This document shows positions 15,201-25,229 of a stretch of DNA of 64,000 nt, one piece after another. A program made the position numbers and the translations under genes. Where the stretch lies: NCBI GenBank assembly GCA_020002185.1, contig CM034531.1, positions 79,480,052-79,544,051 on the forward strand. The letters are read 5' to 3'. Numbering within the stretch: position 1 is the first letter of the stretch; each line of letters opens with the position of its first letter. Under the pieces are notes generated by a model. The model was not told the DNA's origin, made no database searches, and saw only the letters and a program-made list of their open reading frames with translations. Origin of the DNA: Paraescarpia echinospica (taxonomy: Eukaryota; Annelida; Polychaeta; Sabellida; Siboglinidae).

Positions 15201-18200
15201 TCGCTAAATAGTAGCTCTGTGTCCCATTAGAAATAGTTCACCACAATTGAAAAATATTTAAAATGTGGCGTAATAAATTATTTATTTAAAATCATCATCT
15301 TATTTGGATTGCAATAAATGTCAAGTCATTCTCTCATATTAATTGACATATTCACCACAAACTGTGACGTAATGGATCAATCAATTAGAATGTGATAAAT
15401 TTATTCAAGCTTTATTATTATTAATTTATTCAACCTCCGTTACCGGAGAAGTAACATTAAAATACACACACACACATATACATAAGAAAGACACACGATA
15501 ACAGTAAAGTGACCTGTAAATGACTAGCGACAATACATAAAATGACACGATATATATGTCAACTTGGTATAACTTACATAGACTCACATGTATAAGACAC
15601 ATGGTAAATAGTAAGACAGCTAATAAAGTGATAAGCGACAATACCTACAATGACATGATATAATATGTATGCTCAGTATAACTTACATGGATCAGTTAAA
15701 ATAAATACAAAATAAATTAGACTGCAGTGGTTAAGAGGGGGACTAAAAGGTGTTCATGTGAATATGGCTTAGTAAAATTATCGGTGAATAAAAGGTGTCT
15801 AATCGAGTCAAAATGACCATCACTGCTCTAGGCACACTAGTTATATTACAGACCTGTCTGGTGTGATAATTAAAAGCTTGTTTAATGGGTGACTCACCCA
15901 TGGATACGACCCTGTCCAACAGGTACTGTTATGCCATAGACAATAAAATGAGACAACAAATATTTCCATATTTATGGATAGTATGGCCTTTTATTGAAAT
16001 GTGTCGATCTGTTGTGTTTGCATGGTACATATCTAAAATTGATTAATTGCATTAATTTGGTTATAATTAGTACTAAATACTGTCAATTTATTACTCTAGT
16101 CAATGTGTTTGAAAACCTTGAAAACAGTATTTAAATATCTATATATAAATAAAAAAGTGCAATATATTTTGATATATTAAAGATACCTTAATAAATAAAA
16201 TAAACAGTTAAGTGATCATTAAGTTAGTAACTTTAATTTAAGCCCATTCCCATTGTTCTAGCATATCTACCGGTACTTTATTTATTAAATATGACTGTGT
16301 CACATTTACAGGGCCATTGTGAGGAATACGAAGAGGCCCCTTCTGTCAAAGCAATTACGTTCCTCAAAAATAAGTCTGAAAATCTTCATAAAATGTTTCC
16401 GTGAAACATTGCAGAGGGTGCGCACTCACATCTTGTTCGTCTGTCGTCCCGATAGATGTGACATAGCCAGCAAATTTGCTATCGCGTGTTTCATAGATCT
16501 CTGTGTCAAAGTGTCCCTCTTCTCCAAGTCCCACCCGGGCATCTCCCTTTTCGCCAGTTCCAGTCAGTCCCTTCTTCTTATTTTGAATATCCCGTACGTG
16601 TGCCTCAATATCTGAAAGGAAATAATTCATGTTAGAGTTTATTACTTTGTATTTTCACGATCGATTGAGTTTGATTGATGCAATCACAATCATGGCAAAT
16701 TGGTATTGCATCAGAATGGTTACCTCTGTTCACAAGGCTGTTGTACTCGCAGCATAAGATAAAACGATTGTCTATCGACACTACTGTGACAAAATACAAA
16801 AAGAATTTACACAAGCACAGTCAACAATAAGCCAGTTCGGAGTTCCGACTATGCATGCGTTAACTCCCTTGTTGCGCTTCCGGGTCAGAGTGCAATCGAC
16901 ATAAATAGTCGTTGACAACGCAAACTATTGTCATGTATGAAGCTATTAGCACACTAGGTCCATTCGGGAGTAACTCACTGGTACAAATATCGAACATAGT
17001 GTATTACATTATGGTAGATACATTGTATATTAAATAAATTATGTATGTCAAATTAGTAGCCTACTCGTCAACTCAGCTCTTGTAGTGCCAGGTCAAATAA
17101 ATATTGCTTTCTAAGACTCAAGTTAAACTAGTTATAGACAGTTGCAAGGCAGACTTTTGTCAACTATGTACATGATGTGATTGATGTCAGATGTATCTGC
17201 TACCGATATGAATGGATATCCAGCCACACAATTTCATCATTATATCTTGGGGGTTGAAGGTGTAAATTTTAAGTAAAATTTAAAAATATACCTCAACAGT
17301 AGTGAATGTTTCATCATGTTGACATTACTTTCAGCTACAATAAATGTGCTATTGTCAACACTACCCCTCAATACAAACAATACCCCCTTAACACTAAACA
17401 TTACTGCAACAACACTATACTTCTTAGACATAAAAAATATGCAACATCACTCAGGCCCTCAATGTAGACAATCACCGATCTGTGCCCCATTTATACATAA
17501 AATCTCCATCACTATCCCCTCCTCAATGATGGAAATATCTCTAACACCACCCGTACAGGACACAAAAAAGTGGGACATGTGCATACACCACAACTTGTTT
17601 GCACTGTTTTGTTCATAGCAATTTTGAAGATTTTTGCTTTCATCTTTCATGTTTTCTAAATTTGTCCCAGTCTGCCTTAATGAAAAGGGGAATATTTCTA
17701 GGTTTCTGTTTCATTGGGTTTATGTCTAGCTCTGTGTAACAACAGTCATGATCTGAGATTCCTGGTAATATCTCTATTCGGTTGACGTTGGTAGGGTTAT
17801 TTGTGATCATTAAGTCTAGAGTGTTTTCTCCCGTTGTTGGCTTGTCTATAATCTGGATAAGACCAAGGTCATCTAGAATGTTTCGAAATTTATCATGAAG
17901 AAGTACGCTTTGGCAGTTTGGTTTTAACATTCCATTCTGCCAGTCCCATCCAGGAAAATTAAAATCTCCTGCAATGAATAAGTGTTGCTTTTGATTTACT
18001 CTGCCTAGAGATATTTCAAATTGTTCTATGCTGTGTTCATCATTTACGTCAGGTCTGTAGTAGGCACATATATGAAGTAATTTACAACCAGCTATGCTAA
18101 TCTTAGCCCAAATGATTTTGCAGTCTGTCCCTAATTCAAATTTCTATGCTATTGCTAAGCCAGGATACAGTGCCAATAATTATGTCTGGTTTGGAGCTAT

Positions 18201-19548
18201 CAATGAGTGAAAGAAATTCTGCTTCTTGTATTTTAGTGATTGACAATTTAGGTTGATGATTCTCAATGGTTTTGTTAGTGTTAGGAGTATGACAGTAATT
18301 GTGCTGTTTCCTTTGATTCGAAGGAGATGATGTATGTAGTGGAGGTCCTAACCCTGCTGGTGTTGTAGGGAGTTGAATGGAGTCATCATTTGATTGAGAG
18401 ATGTGTTGATATATATTTTCAGAAAGTTCAATGTCGTCATAATTGAAAAGGGTACTACTGAAATTAGGCATTCCACATTTTAGGCAATTCCATGATGTGT
18501 TGGTGTTTTGCATCGTTTCATATATTGTGTCTCTGACATTTTCACATTGCGTGTGGAACCAAGTATTGCAGGAGTCGCAACAAATTGCTTTCTGTTTCCA
18601 TGTTACTGTTTTTTGGCAAACACCACAAGTGTACTTGGGTGCTCTGGGGCCGGGATTTAATTCAATGTCGTTTGCCAGTACAAGAAGATATAGCATAAAG
18701 TATGATGGGAATTTGTTGCGGTTTACTCTGGACATCCTTGGTTTATACAGCAAGTTGATGGACAATGCCTCGATGAGAGAAATCGATCCTGATGTGTTTA
18801 CAGAAATTTCATGTGACGTTGCATAACAGTCATTCGTACTATTTTTAATCTCTACAAATACAACCATGAGAAAAACAACACTCAGGTAAAACATCCTGTA
18901 AATGTAAAACCTAGTATTTCTGTTAGTCAGAAAAAGTGCTACAGTATGGATGGTACTGCTATGTGCTAAAGGACTTTACTAAGCGGAAGGGTATTTGGCA
19001 GCAATTTGGCAGCAGTTTGGCTAGTTGACCCTTTAGCCGGATTACTGCCTGCATCCATTCGTAAATATTGACGGGTGTCACACATACAGACATTTTACGA
19101 GAGCTAGAAATATTACAATACATTTTGACTAAACTCGACCAGGATGTCAATGAGATGATAATAACAGCAGGTGAGAAGTTTAAGAAACTTTGTAGGTCAC
19201 GTTTTCTTATAATCACACAAAAGGTTAACATGGTCGCCAATGGAAAAACTAACAGTGTGCTGACACTGCTGAGCCCTTATGCTCAACGGACACCTTGCTC
19301 AACATCCCAACATTCAACACTCGGCCATCGCCATCGCCATCGCCTCGGCAGCGACTCGTAGTCGAACGTCGCCATTTCGTCGGCATCACAAAACGGCCAA
19401 ACAGTATGTCTTGTTGTATGTCTAACTACGCATTTAGTGTCCGTGTTCAGTATATGTTCACACCACATAATTTCCCTGCACCGTCTAATTACAATTTCGC
19501 ACAAGTAAGGAAATAAAATAGTTTACCTTCGTGCGTCACACCCGCCAT
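207..19548 (-). CDS. SF3B1: SF3B1, splicing factor 3b subunit 1 (5' part; 3' end outside window)
   Basis: U2 snRNP scaffold that holds the branch-site helix during spliceosome assembly in the nucleus. Eleven coding exons join in phase with GT/AG sites: 19527-19548 (start codon), 16430-16611, 15047-15139, 13085-13199, 9697-9776, 5366-5762, 3962-4413, 3263-3463, 2350-2451, 1636-1902 and 207-477. They total 2182 nt, about 727 residues; human SF3B1 has 1304, so the C-terminal HEAT repeats lie left of the window. The N-terminal part aligns with human SF3B1 ([29 protein letters not shown]). A Thr-Pro-rich region with Trp-containing U2AF-homology ligand motifs follows ([22 protein letters not shown]), then the start of the HEAT domain. 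Residues equivalent to the human cancer hot spots R625, H662 and K666 are unchanged. The N-terminus (MAGVTHE) is shorter than the human one. No lesion was found. Confidence 0.96.
2696..3245 (+). repeat. Dispersed repeat family, copy 1 (SF3B1 intron)
   Basis: About 550 bp that match, in reverse orientation, the segment at 8690-9300. Shared landmarks are the 'gcatactatcaataaagttc' block, 'atcatggatcaa'-like sequence, 'gggatatctctggga', 'gtttgaaagatat' and 'gcaagaattataa'. It has no coding capacity and is probably a non-autonomous transposon. The two copies lie in different SF3B1 introns in inverted orientation. Confidence 0.75.
3962..4413 (-). repeat. SF3B1 exon with expanded Thr-Pro-Gly repeat
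   Basis: This exon encodes the end of the Thr-Pro region. After SRWDETP there are about eleven near-tandem 5-residue units of the form TPGGx ([30 protein letters not shown] and others), encoded by degenerate 15-bp repeats at about 4120-4295. Human SF3B1 has only a few TP units at this place, so the tract is lengthened in this lineage. Thr-Pro sites in this region of SF3B1 are known CDK targets. The exon starts with two bases completing a Glu codon and ends at GYK before a gtgcgt donor. Confidence 0.85.
4450..4800 (+). repeat. Dispersed repeat family, diverged copy 3
   Basis: This weaker relative of the repeats at 2696-3245 and 8690-9300 keeps the order 'atatctct', 'aaataagatttt', 'attgtattcagc', 'caagaattataat' and 'ctttccaaat'. 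It begins about 40 bp upstream of the splice acceptor of the SF3B1 exon at 3962-4413. Confidence 0.55.
4896..4982. repeat. Short inverted repeat
   Basis: The 13-bp arms gaaatgtgggctc (4896-4908) and gagcccacatttc (4970-4982) are perfect inverted copies around about 61 bp in an SF3B1 intron. This could be the ends of a small transposon or a hairpin; nothing else identifies it. Confidence 0.45.
6660..6850 (+). pseudogene. LINE reverse-transcriptase fragment (SF3B1 intron)
   Basis: An interrupted reading frame here contains [17 protein letters not shown], which matches RT motif A of non-LTR retrotransposons, followed by a typical ING(I/K)-L-V-NIY continuation. The fragment is under 200 bp, lacks all other RT motifs, and lies antisense to SF3B1 in its intron. 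It belongs to a different family from the RT fragments near 21 kb and 37 kb. Confidence 0.7.
7520..7594. repeat. Tandem duplication, about 40-bp unit
   Basis: The block 'agaatattaattttctatg...cacctaca' occurs twice in succession with a unit of about 40 bp. It is a small recent duplication in an SF3B1 intron. Confidence 0.7.
7900..8285 (+). repeat. Dispersed repeat with internal duplication ('ccttcggccaaaggact' family)
   Basis: Two successive subunits of about 150 bp each contain an 'aatgatt-aatcaaatacag/tatttct' block, a 'gtggcag' block, and 'tctatgcaaaattagaaaaa'. The element ends with 'cttggaccttcggccaaagg'. A reverse-oriented copy lies at 33430-33780 and a partial one at 34190-34330. It has no coding potential and is probably a non-autonomous mobile element. 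Confidence 0.7.
8545..8628 (-). repeat. tRNA-like segment, probable SINE head
   Basis: Read on the minus strand, this 84-bp stretch starts GGTGCCGC, has an A-box-like TAGCTCAGTTGG, a B-box-like GATTCAATCC, and ends ACACCA. The T-arm pairing is poor and the anticodon region is too long for a normal tRNA. A decayed tRNA-derived SINE is more likely than a functional tRNA gene. Confidence 0.45.
8690..9300 (-). repeat. Dispersed repeat family, copy 2 (inverted relative to copy 1)
   Basis: The reverse complement of this segment aligns along most of its length with 2696-3245. Shared parts include the 'gcatactatcaataaagttc' end and the 'tggcagtgtttccaaatttg' block. The pair could fold as a long inverted repeat in the SF3B1 pre-mRNA, about 5.5 kb apart. 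Confidence 0.75.
13549..14740. mobile_element. Possible hAT-type DNA transposon remnant (SF3B1 intron)
   Basis: The segment begins 'caggggccggcaaccttttt', which resembles hAT-superfamily termini, and carries 'gcgggccaca' soon after. A related 'gtgggccaca' block appears near 14690, where an opposite end would be expected. No transposase ORF and no clear target-site duplication were seen, so the right boundary is approximate. Confidence 0.35.
17640..18900 (-). pseudogene. LINE 5' fragment: 2A motif, PHD finger and AP endonuclease (SF3B1 intron 1)
   Basis: An ORF at 18136-18894 (252 aa) begins with a hydrophobic segment (residues 1-16). At residues 76-83 it carries DIELNPGP (18646-18669), the signature of 2A ribosome-skipping peptides. 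A C4HC3 PHD-like zinc finger follows (CGVCQ, CCDSC, WFHTQC, CLKC). Downstream, after a frame change near 18140, comes an apurinic-endonuclease-like region with [10 protein letters not shown] and ISDHD, open to 17640. PHD fingers with 2A sequences are known from CR1-like non-LTR retrotransposons. The RT part is missing here, and the frame break makes it inactive. It lies sense to SF3B1 in intron 1. Confidence 0.85.
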
Positions 19549-20379
19549 CTTATAAAGCAGTGCGCTTTTTACCCCCACAATGCAACACGACGTTGATAAA
19601 CTTCCACCAAATCATTAAAAGTGCTACGAACTACAATTTCCAAAACGTTATGTAAGAACTTTAATTTCATATAATATGAAATTACTGATTGTTGATTGTG
19701 CGTTTGCAAATACAAATTGTCAGATGTAGTTCTCACAACGTTCGACGTTAGGTACATTTGTTCCTTAGCGGCATCACGTTTGCTTATCGTCGTACCTTTG
19801 CGATTATGTCCCCCTCCCCCTCTCTCTCTCTCTTTTCCGATCTCGAGCTGTGTCTGAACAAATAGCCGTAAACGTATAGGGAATATCCGTCACGCACCCT
19901 CTTTTGTTAACTTGGCGTCTCTGTGGCTTTACAAAGCTAGTAAATGCTTCGAATTGTTATTGCAGCTCAACTATCAAATTGCAAATTTGTTTTTATAATG
20001 GCATGATAATTTGAAATGTGAAAAGTTACACAATTGACCCCTGGGTCGCGACCCAAAACTGGGTCGCTAAGCCATTCTGGTTAGGTCGCCAACAGTTTTC
20101 AGTAGGCCCTATTAAATGATCGACTGTCCAAACTTTCATTTATTATTTTACACCTACAGTGGCTGCAGAAAAACTTGACGGTAAATTATTATTTTATTGT
20201 CATTAGCTCAATTTACATTGGTTTACCATTGAAAACACAATACTGGCCCAACATGCAATGGCTGTCATGCAGTGGCTTGCCATAGAAAAAACAAGATTGG
20301 TCGGAATGTCTGTCATTGATTTGCTATAGTTTTACTACCAAATATTAACTTATTCTAAAAGTTTAAGAAGAACCCTACC

Positions 20380-22732
20380 ACAGAAAACGAGACTATGTAT
20401 AAAAATTACAAAAACAAAATCACTCATGTAATCAGGCAGTCAATAACAAAATATTTCAAAGATAAATTTGACCTACATAAGAAAGATGGTAGGAAAACAT
20501 GGAGTACCATAAATGAAGTTTTAAAATCAAAGGACAAAAAGACTATTATAAATGAAAAATGTATTACTTCTGATGGTACCCATTGTACAAACAAAAAAGA
20601 AATTGTAGATCAGTTCAACAATTACTTTACTAACATTGGTCATAGCCTGAATGTAAAGCTAACTAAAACAGGAAATGACTCCACACGATATGTAAAAAAC
20701 AACACTGCAAGTTTGTTCTGTCGACCCACTAACCGTAATGAAATAATAAATATAGTAAGATCATGAAATTCAAACAAGTCAAGTGGATTTGATAATATAG
20801 ATCCATACGTAGTGCAACAAATTATACCACAAATTGCAAACCGTGCAACTTGTGTACATAGTCAATTCATCAATACAGACTGGCATATTGTTCCAAACAA
20901 ACTTAAGATAGCAAAAGTCATACCACTGTATAAAAATGAAAACCCTGAACTATTAACAAATTACAGACCAATTTCTATCCTCGCATGCTTCTAAAAAATA
21001 CTAGAACACATAATGTACAAAAGGCTTTACAGTTTTTTTAACAAATCAAAATATATTATCTAAAAAGCAATATGGATTCAGAAAAAATAATTCTACATAC
21101 ATGGCACTAATTGATTTGGTTGATAAAATATCTGGTAACATTAATAATAAAAAATACACCATAGGTGTATTCCTTGACCTCTCTAAGGCTTTTGACACAG
21201 TAGATCATGATATATTAATAACAAAACTTCAATGCTATGGTGTAAGAGGTACTACCTGCAACTGGTTTAAAAGCTATCTTAAGAACAGAAAACAGTATGT
21301 ATCGTACAATAAGATTGAATCAGAATATAAGGAAATCTCATGCGGAGTTCCGCAAGGATCAATATTAGGTCCATTACTTTTCATCATATATATAAATGAT
21401 ATTGAATATGTATCGGATGTTTTAAATCCTATACTTTTTGCAGATGACAATAGTCTTTTTCATGTCCATACATGCTTTGACACACTTATTGAAGAAGTAA
21501 ATGTGCAACTAAAAAAAATCTCCATGTGGTTTCATACCAATAAGTTTTCACTAAATACAAAAAGACTAATTTTATTATATTCACAACAAACAGGAAGAAA
21601 TACAGTATTGACAAAGCTGAAATAAAAATAGATGGAATCAAAATAAAACATATCCAATTCACTAAATTTCTCGGTATACTTATAGATGAACACTTAAATT
21701 GGAAGAATCACATTGACAGTATATCAAATAAAATAGCACGTAATGTAGGAATGCTAAACAAACTAAAACACTTTCTCCTATCTCCATTATGAAAACTATT
21801 TACATTGCATTAATTTCATCACATTTACAATATTGTACTTTACTATGGGCAAATTCATATAGCACAAACCTAAGCAAACTAAAAATACTACAGAAGAAAG
21901 CTATTCGGATAATCACATTATCCCAATATATTGCACACTCAAATCCATTGTTTGCGAAGTTAAAACTATTAAAATTGGATGATTTATTCAAACATCAGTT
22001 AGGTATTTTTATGTATAAAGCAACAAATAAACAACTCCCAGATAATATGTCATCGATGTTATTGCGAACTGATAATGTACATAAACACAAGCTGAGAAAC
22101 AATAATGCATATTACATCCAACAAATAAGAACAAACACAAGGAAATTCACAACAGATTATTCAGGACCAATATTCTGGAATGCACTACCTCAAAACTTAC
22201 AACTAATCGTATCCATCAATCAATTTAAGAAGAAACTCAAAGAGCTGTTATTGTCAAAATATAATTAATTCTTCTTATAATTTTTTTAATATCATAACTT
22301 ATAAATTAATCATAAGCATATACTATCATTTTATTATGGTATAAATGATTAAGTTTGTATTCATGTTTTACTTGAAAATTAGTTAATTTATTCTTTATAT
22401 GTTATGTTATAATGAGTGCAATTTAATTAGTAGTCAATCTGTTCTATTTATGTATTGTTAGTAATGTATATGTATGTGTATACATTAACTGCATCTATGA
22501 GATGATGTATTCACTTTGTTCCAGAAGACCTTACTGTCCTACTTTTATACTTTAATTTTATGGACCAAGGAAACTATTGTTAAATTATTATTTCTGGTGG
22601 TAGAGGATCTCCACGGTTGCAATATTTTTTTTTTTTTTTTTTTTTATAATCCATTGTACATGTGTTCACTAATTTGTACTAGTAACCAAAATAAAGTTCA
22701 TTCTTTCATTCATTCATTCATTTGCCCAACAA
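20380..22732 (+). pseudogene. LINE 3' fragment with reverse transcriptase (CR1/L2-like)
   Basis: A broken frame encodes the endonuclease-RT linker and RT: NYRPISIL, FLDLSKAFDTVDHDIL (motif A), CGVPQGSILGPLLF (motif B) and LFADDNSLF (motif C), then the thumb region to 22268. Lesions are in-frame stops at 20764 and 20992 and frame changes near 21040 and between 21550 and 21790. The 3' UTR is AT-rich and ends in an ATTC-type tail (22699-22732), usual for L2/CR1 elements. It sits upstream of SF3B1 on the opposite strand. It may belong to the same family as the minus-strand fragment at 17640-18900. SF3B1 exon 1 lies between the two, so they are not one twin-primed insertion. Confidence 0.88.
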
Positions 22733-22989
22733 TTATTGTCATTGGTTTATCATCATTGGTTTGCCATTTAATAAACAAAATAGGCAAAACAAACACGCAT
22801 ACACACACACATATATGCATGCACATACACATTTTAATAAATAAAAACTTTTCACATCTTTTCGTAACAATATGACAATAATCACATATAGGTCTGATCC
22901 AGCCCAACAATATGTTTGGTGGTGGGCTGGAGGTAGGATTAGTCCCCCTCAATATTTAGGAAATTCTAAAGGGTCAACCATTCTCACGA

Positions 22990-23400
22990 GCCGCTGAGCA
23001 GTATGCATATATATATATATATATGCATATACGTTGCGGCGACGTTCTACATTTTTGAAACTCACCAGAAACGTGCATCCTCGCGCGCCAGGGGCGCTGC
23101 TGATTATACCAGTCTCAGTACCCCTAGCTGGCATATCTCCTTGCGAAACACTGAAGAACAGTATAACGTAGTTATACATGCTTTTATATATATGTATGCA
23201 TATATATATATATATATATATATATACCAGTCTCAGTACCCCTAGCTGGCATATCTCCTTGCGAAACACTGAAGAACAGTATAACGTAGTTATACATGCT
23301 TTTATAATCAGCAGCGCCCCTGGCGCGCGAGGATGCACGTTTCTGGTGAGTTTCAAAAATGTAGAACGTCGCCGCGAAAATATTCGACAGTACCCCCTCC
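22990..23400. mobile_element. Small non-autonomous element with perfect 73-bp terminal inverted repeats
   Basis: The left arm 23036-23108 and right arm 23303-23375 are perfect reverse complements over 73 bp. Inside them an 81-bp sequence is present twice in direct orientation (23108-23188 and 23226-23306), separated by a TA-rich microsatellite. TA tracts also flank the left side. This layout suggests a MITE or foldback element inserted in TA-rich DNA. No transposase is present. Confidence 0.8.
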
Positions 23401-24471
23401 CGTCTTCCGATGTCGTGATCAAACAGCGGAATATGGTACTGAAGTTCCAATTCAATTAGCCCACCCAATATAATTTTTTTTCAGGCGCGCATGAATAAAA
23501 CTAAATAGTTGGGGCGGGTTTCACGTAAACCCCCCTTTTTGTGAACCCCTTTTCTCCAAAATGTGAAAGCCCCCCTCAAATTGTATCTCTATGATGTGAA
23601 CTCCTAATTGTTTATGTTAAGATTATTCCATGTTTCTCAAAAGCGTGAACCACCTCCTAACACCTGCTCAATTTGATATCGACATTTCACTGCATATCAT
23701 GACAATGGTTCTCATACGTATCATATTAAATGCTAGTGGGTGAAAGGGTGACAATGATTTAACACTGATTAAAGAACAAATACTAGCACATGTACAATAT
23801 GTTTGGTAATATAACAATAAATTCTTGGCTTATTGTCAGAACTCTGTTAAAATGTAAATGATGGATATTGTTTTTAGTATTCTGATTGAGTTAACTATCG
23901 ACTATCAAAGGGCTATTCTCAGCATCTAGCTTGACACAAATTAATTTTATTTGAACAATAACAAATAAAGTTTAACGGCACCTATTTAAAAATGCGCGTG
24001 CTGGTGAGAAACCACGTGGCCTTATTTGTGGTTGCCGAAATCCTGTTGTTGCTGGTTGCATAGTTATAGATCTCAGAAAGGGGCCTAATCTCGGCAAGAA
24101 AGTGTGAAGAAGCTTTATTCTCAGTTATAACGTTCGTTTTGTTTGTTAGCTGCCAAATACAGATAACGTTTCCTGCGGTCAGTGTGGCCTAGAGGTTATG
24201 TTTCCTGCGGTCAGTGTGGCCTAGAGCATCATTTGATACCTATGATTTAATTCAAATTCCACAAGAGGAAATGTTTTCTAATCCTTTATTTATGGTTTGC
24301 ATTTTATAAAGGTTTATTAGATTACTAACTTAATTATGTCATTGATAAATTGTGGACATTTTGCGCTACAGATCAATTACATATATAATTTATAATAATT
24401 GACTTAAAACCACATTGTTAATGACACACCCACACTCCTTGGTGCCTCGTTTATGATTATTATTATTATTG

Positions 24472-24493
24472 TGTGTGTGTGTGTGTGTTTGTT

Positions 24494-24591
<98 letters not shown>

Positions 24592-24606
24592 TGTATGTTT
24601 GTGTAT
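24472..24606. repeat. TG microsatellite
   Basis: A run of about 130 bp of TG dinucleotides with a few TTTG interruptions. The long Val-Cys and His-Thr frames here are low-complexity artefacts. Confidence 0.98.
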
Positions 24607-25229
24607 AATGTATATAATATATATATTCAAAACTGCACATAATATTATGGTGAAGCGTTTCTAGTAAATAATTCAGTTGTGTTAATAATATAATATAATT
24701 AATTGTCAGTTAGCTTTTGTGAATAAAATTGTGTATAAATTATGCCTAATCAGCAACAAAATGGAACAAATTTCCACAGACCACATATATGAATCCCACT
24801 CCCGCACCCTCCGAAATAGCCTCGCTAATGGCCTGCTGGTGATGATAATGTGGTGTTTGAATGTAATTAAGATGAAACCGCGTGGTCTACGAACCTCACA
24901 CCCCACTTTATTGTCATTTCAGCTAGAAACCCGACCCTCTACATTATGGGGGTGAACTCCCACGTGAACATGGCGCCCTATGCATTGTTAAAAATGAAAC
25001 CTCACGTGAGCGTCTGGCGCCCCCTGGAGTCTGTATTTATTATCAAGAATATGTACGAAACACCATAGTTCGGAATTATTCAATGAACGGGTACAAACTG
25101 AAATAGGTTCGGAATGGTATGGGTACGGAATGACTTGCATCCCACGCATCGATCTTGACTAGAGGGGTGGCATTTTGTTTGTGGCAGGATTCGTGTATGG
25201 GTTGTGTATTTTTGTTTAGTATTACAACA

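Larger units (their letters stand above)
22733..25229. other. Intergenic region upstream of COQ10 copy A
   Basis: Besides the inverted-repeat element and TG tract listed separately, it holds a 26-bp sequence beginning 'tttcctgcggtcagtgtggc', duplicated near 24169 and 24199. No gene is recognised. The last few hundred bases should contain the COQ10 copy A promoter, but no clear core element was seen. Confidence 0.6.

Noticed and set aside
24404..24664. Long Val-Cys and His-Thr reading frames
   Set aside because: Translations of a TG/CA microsatellite, not genes.
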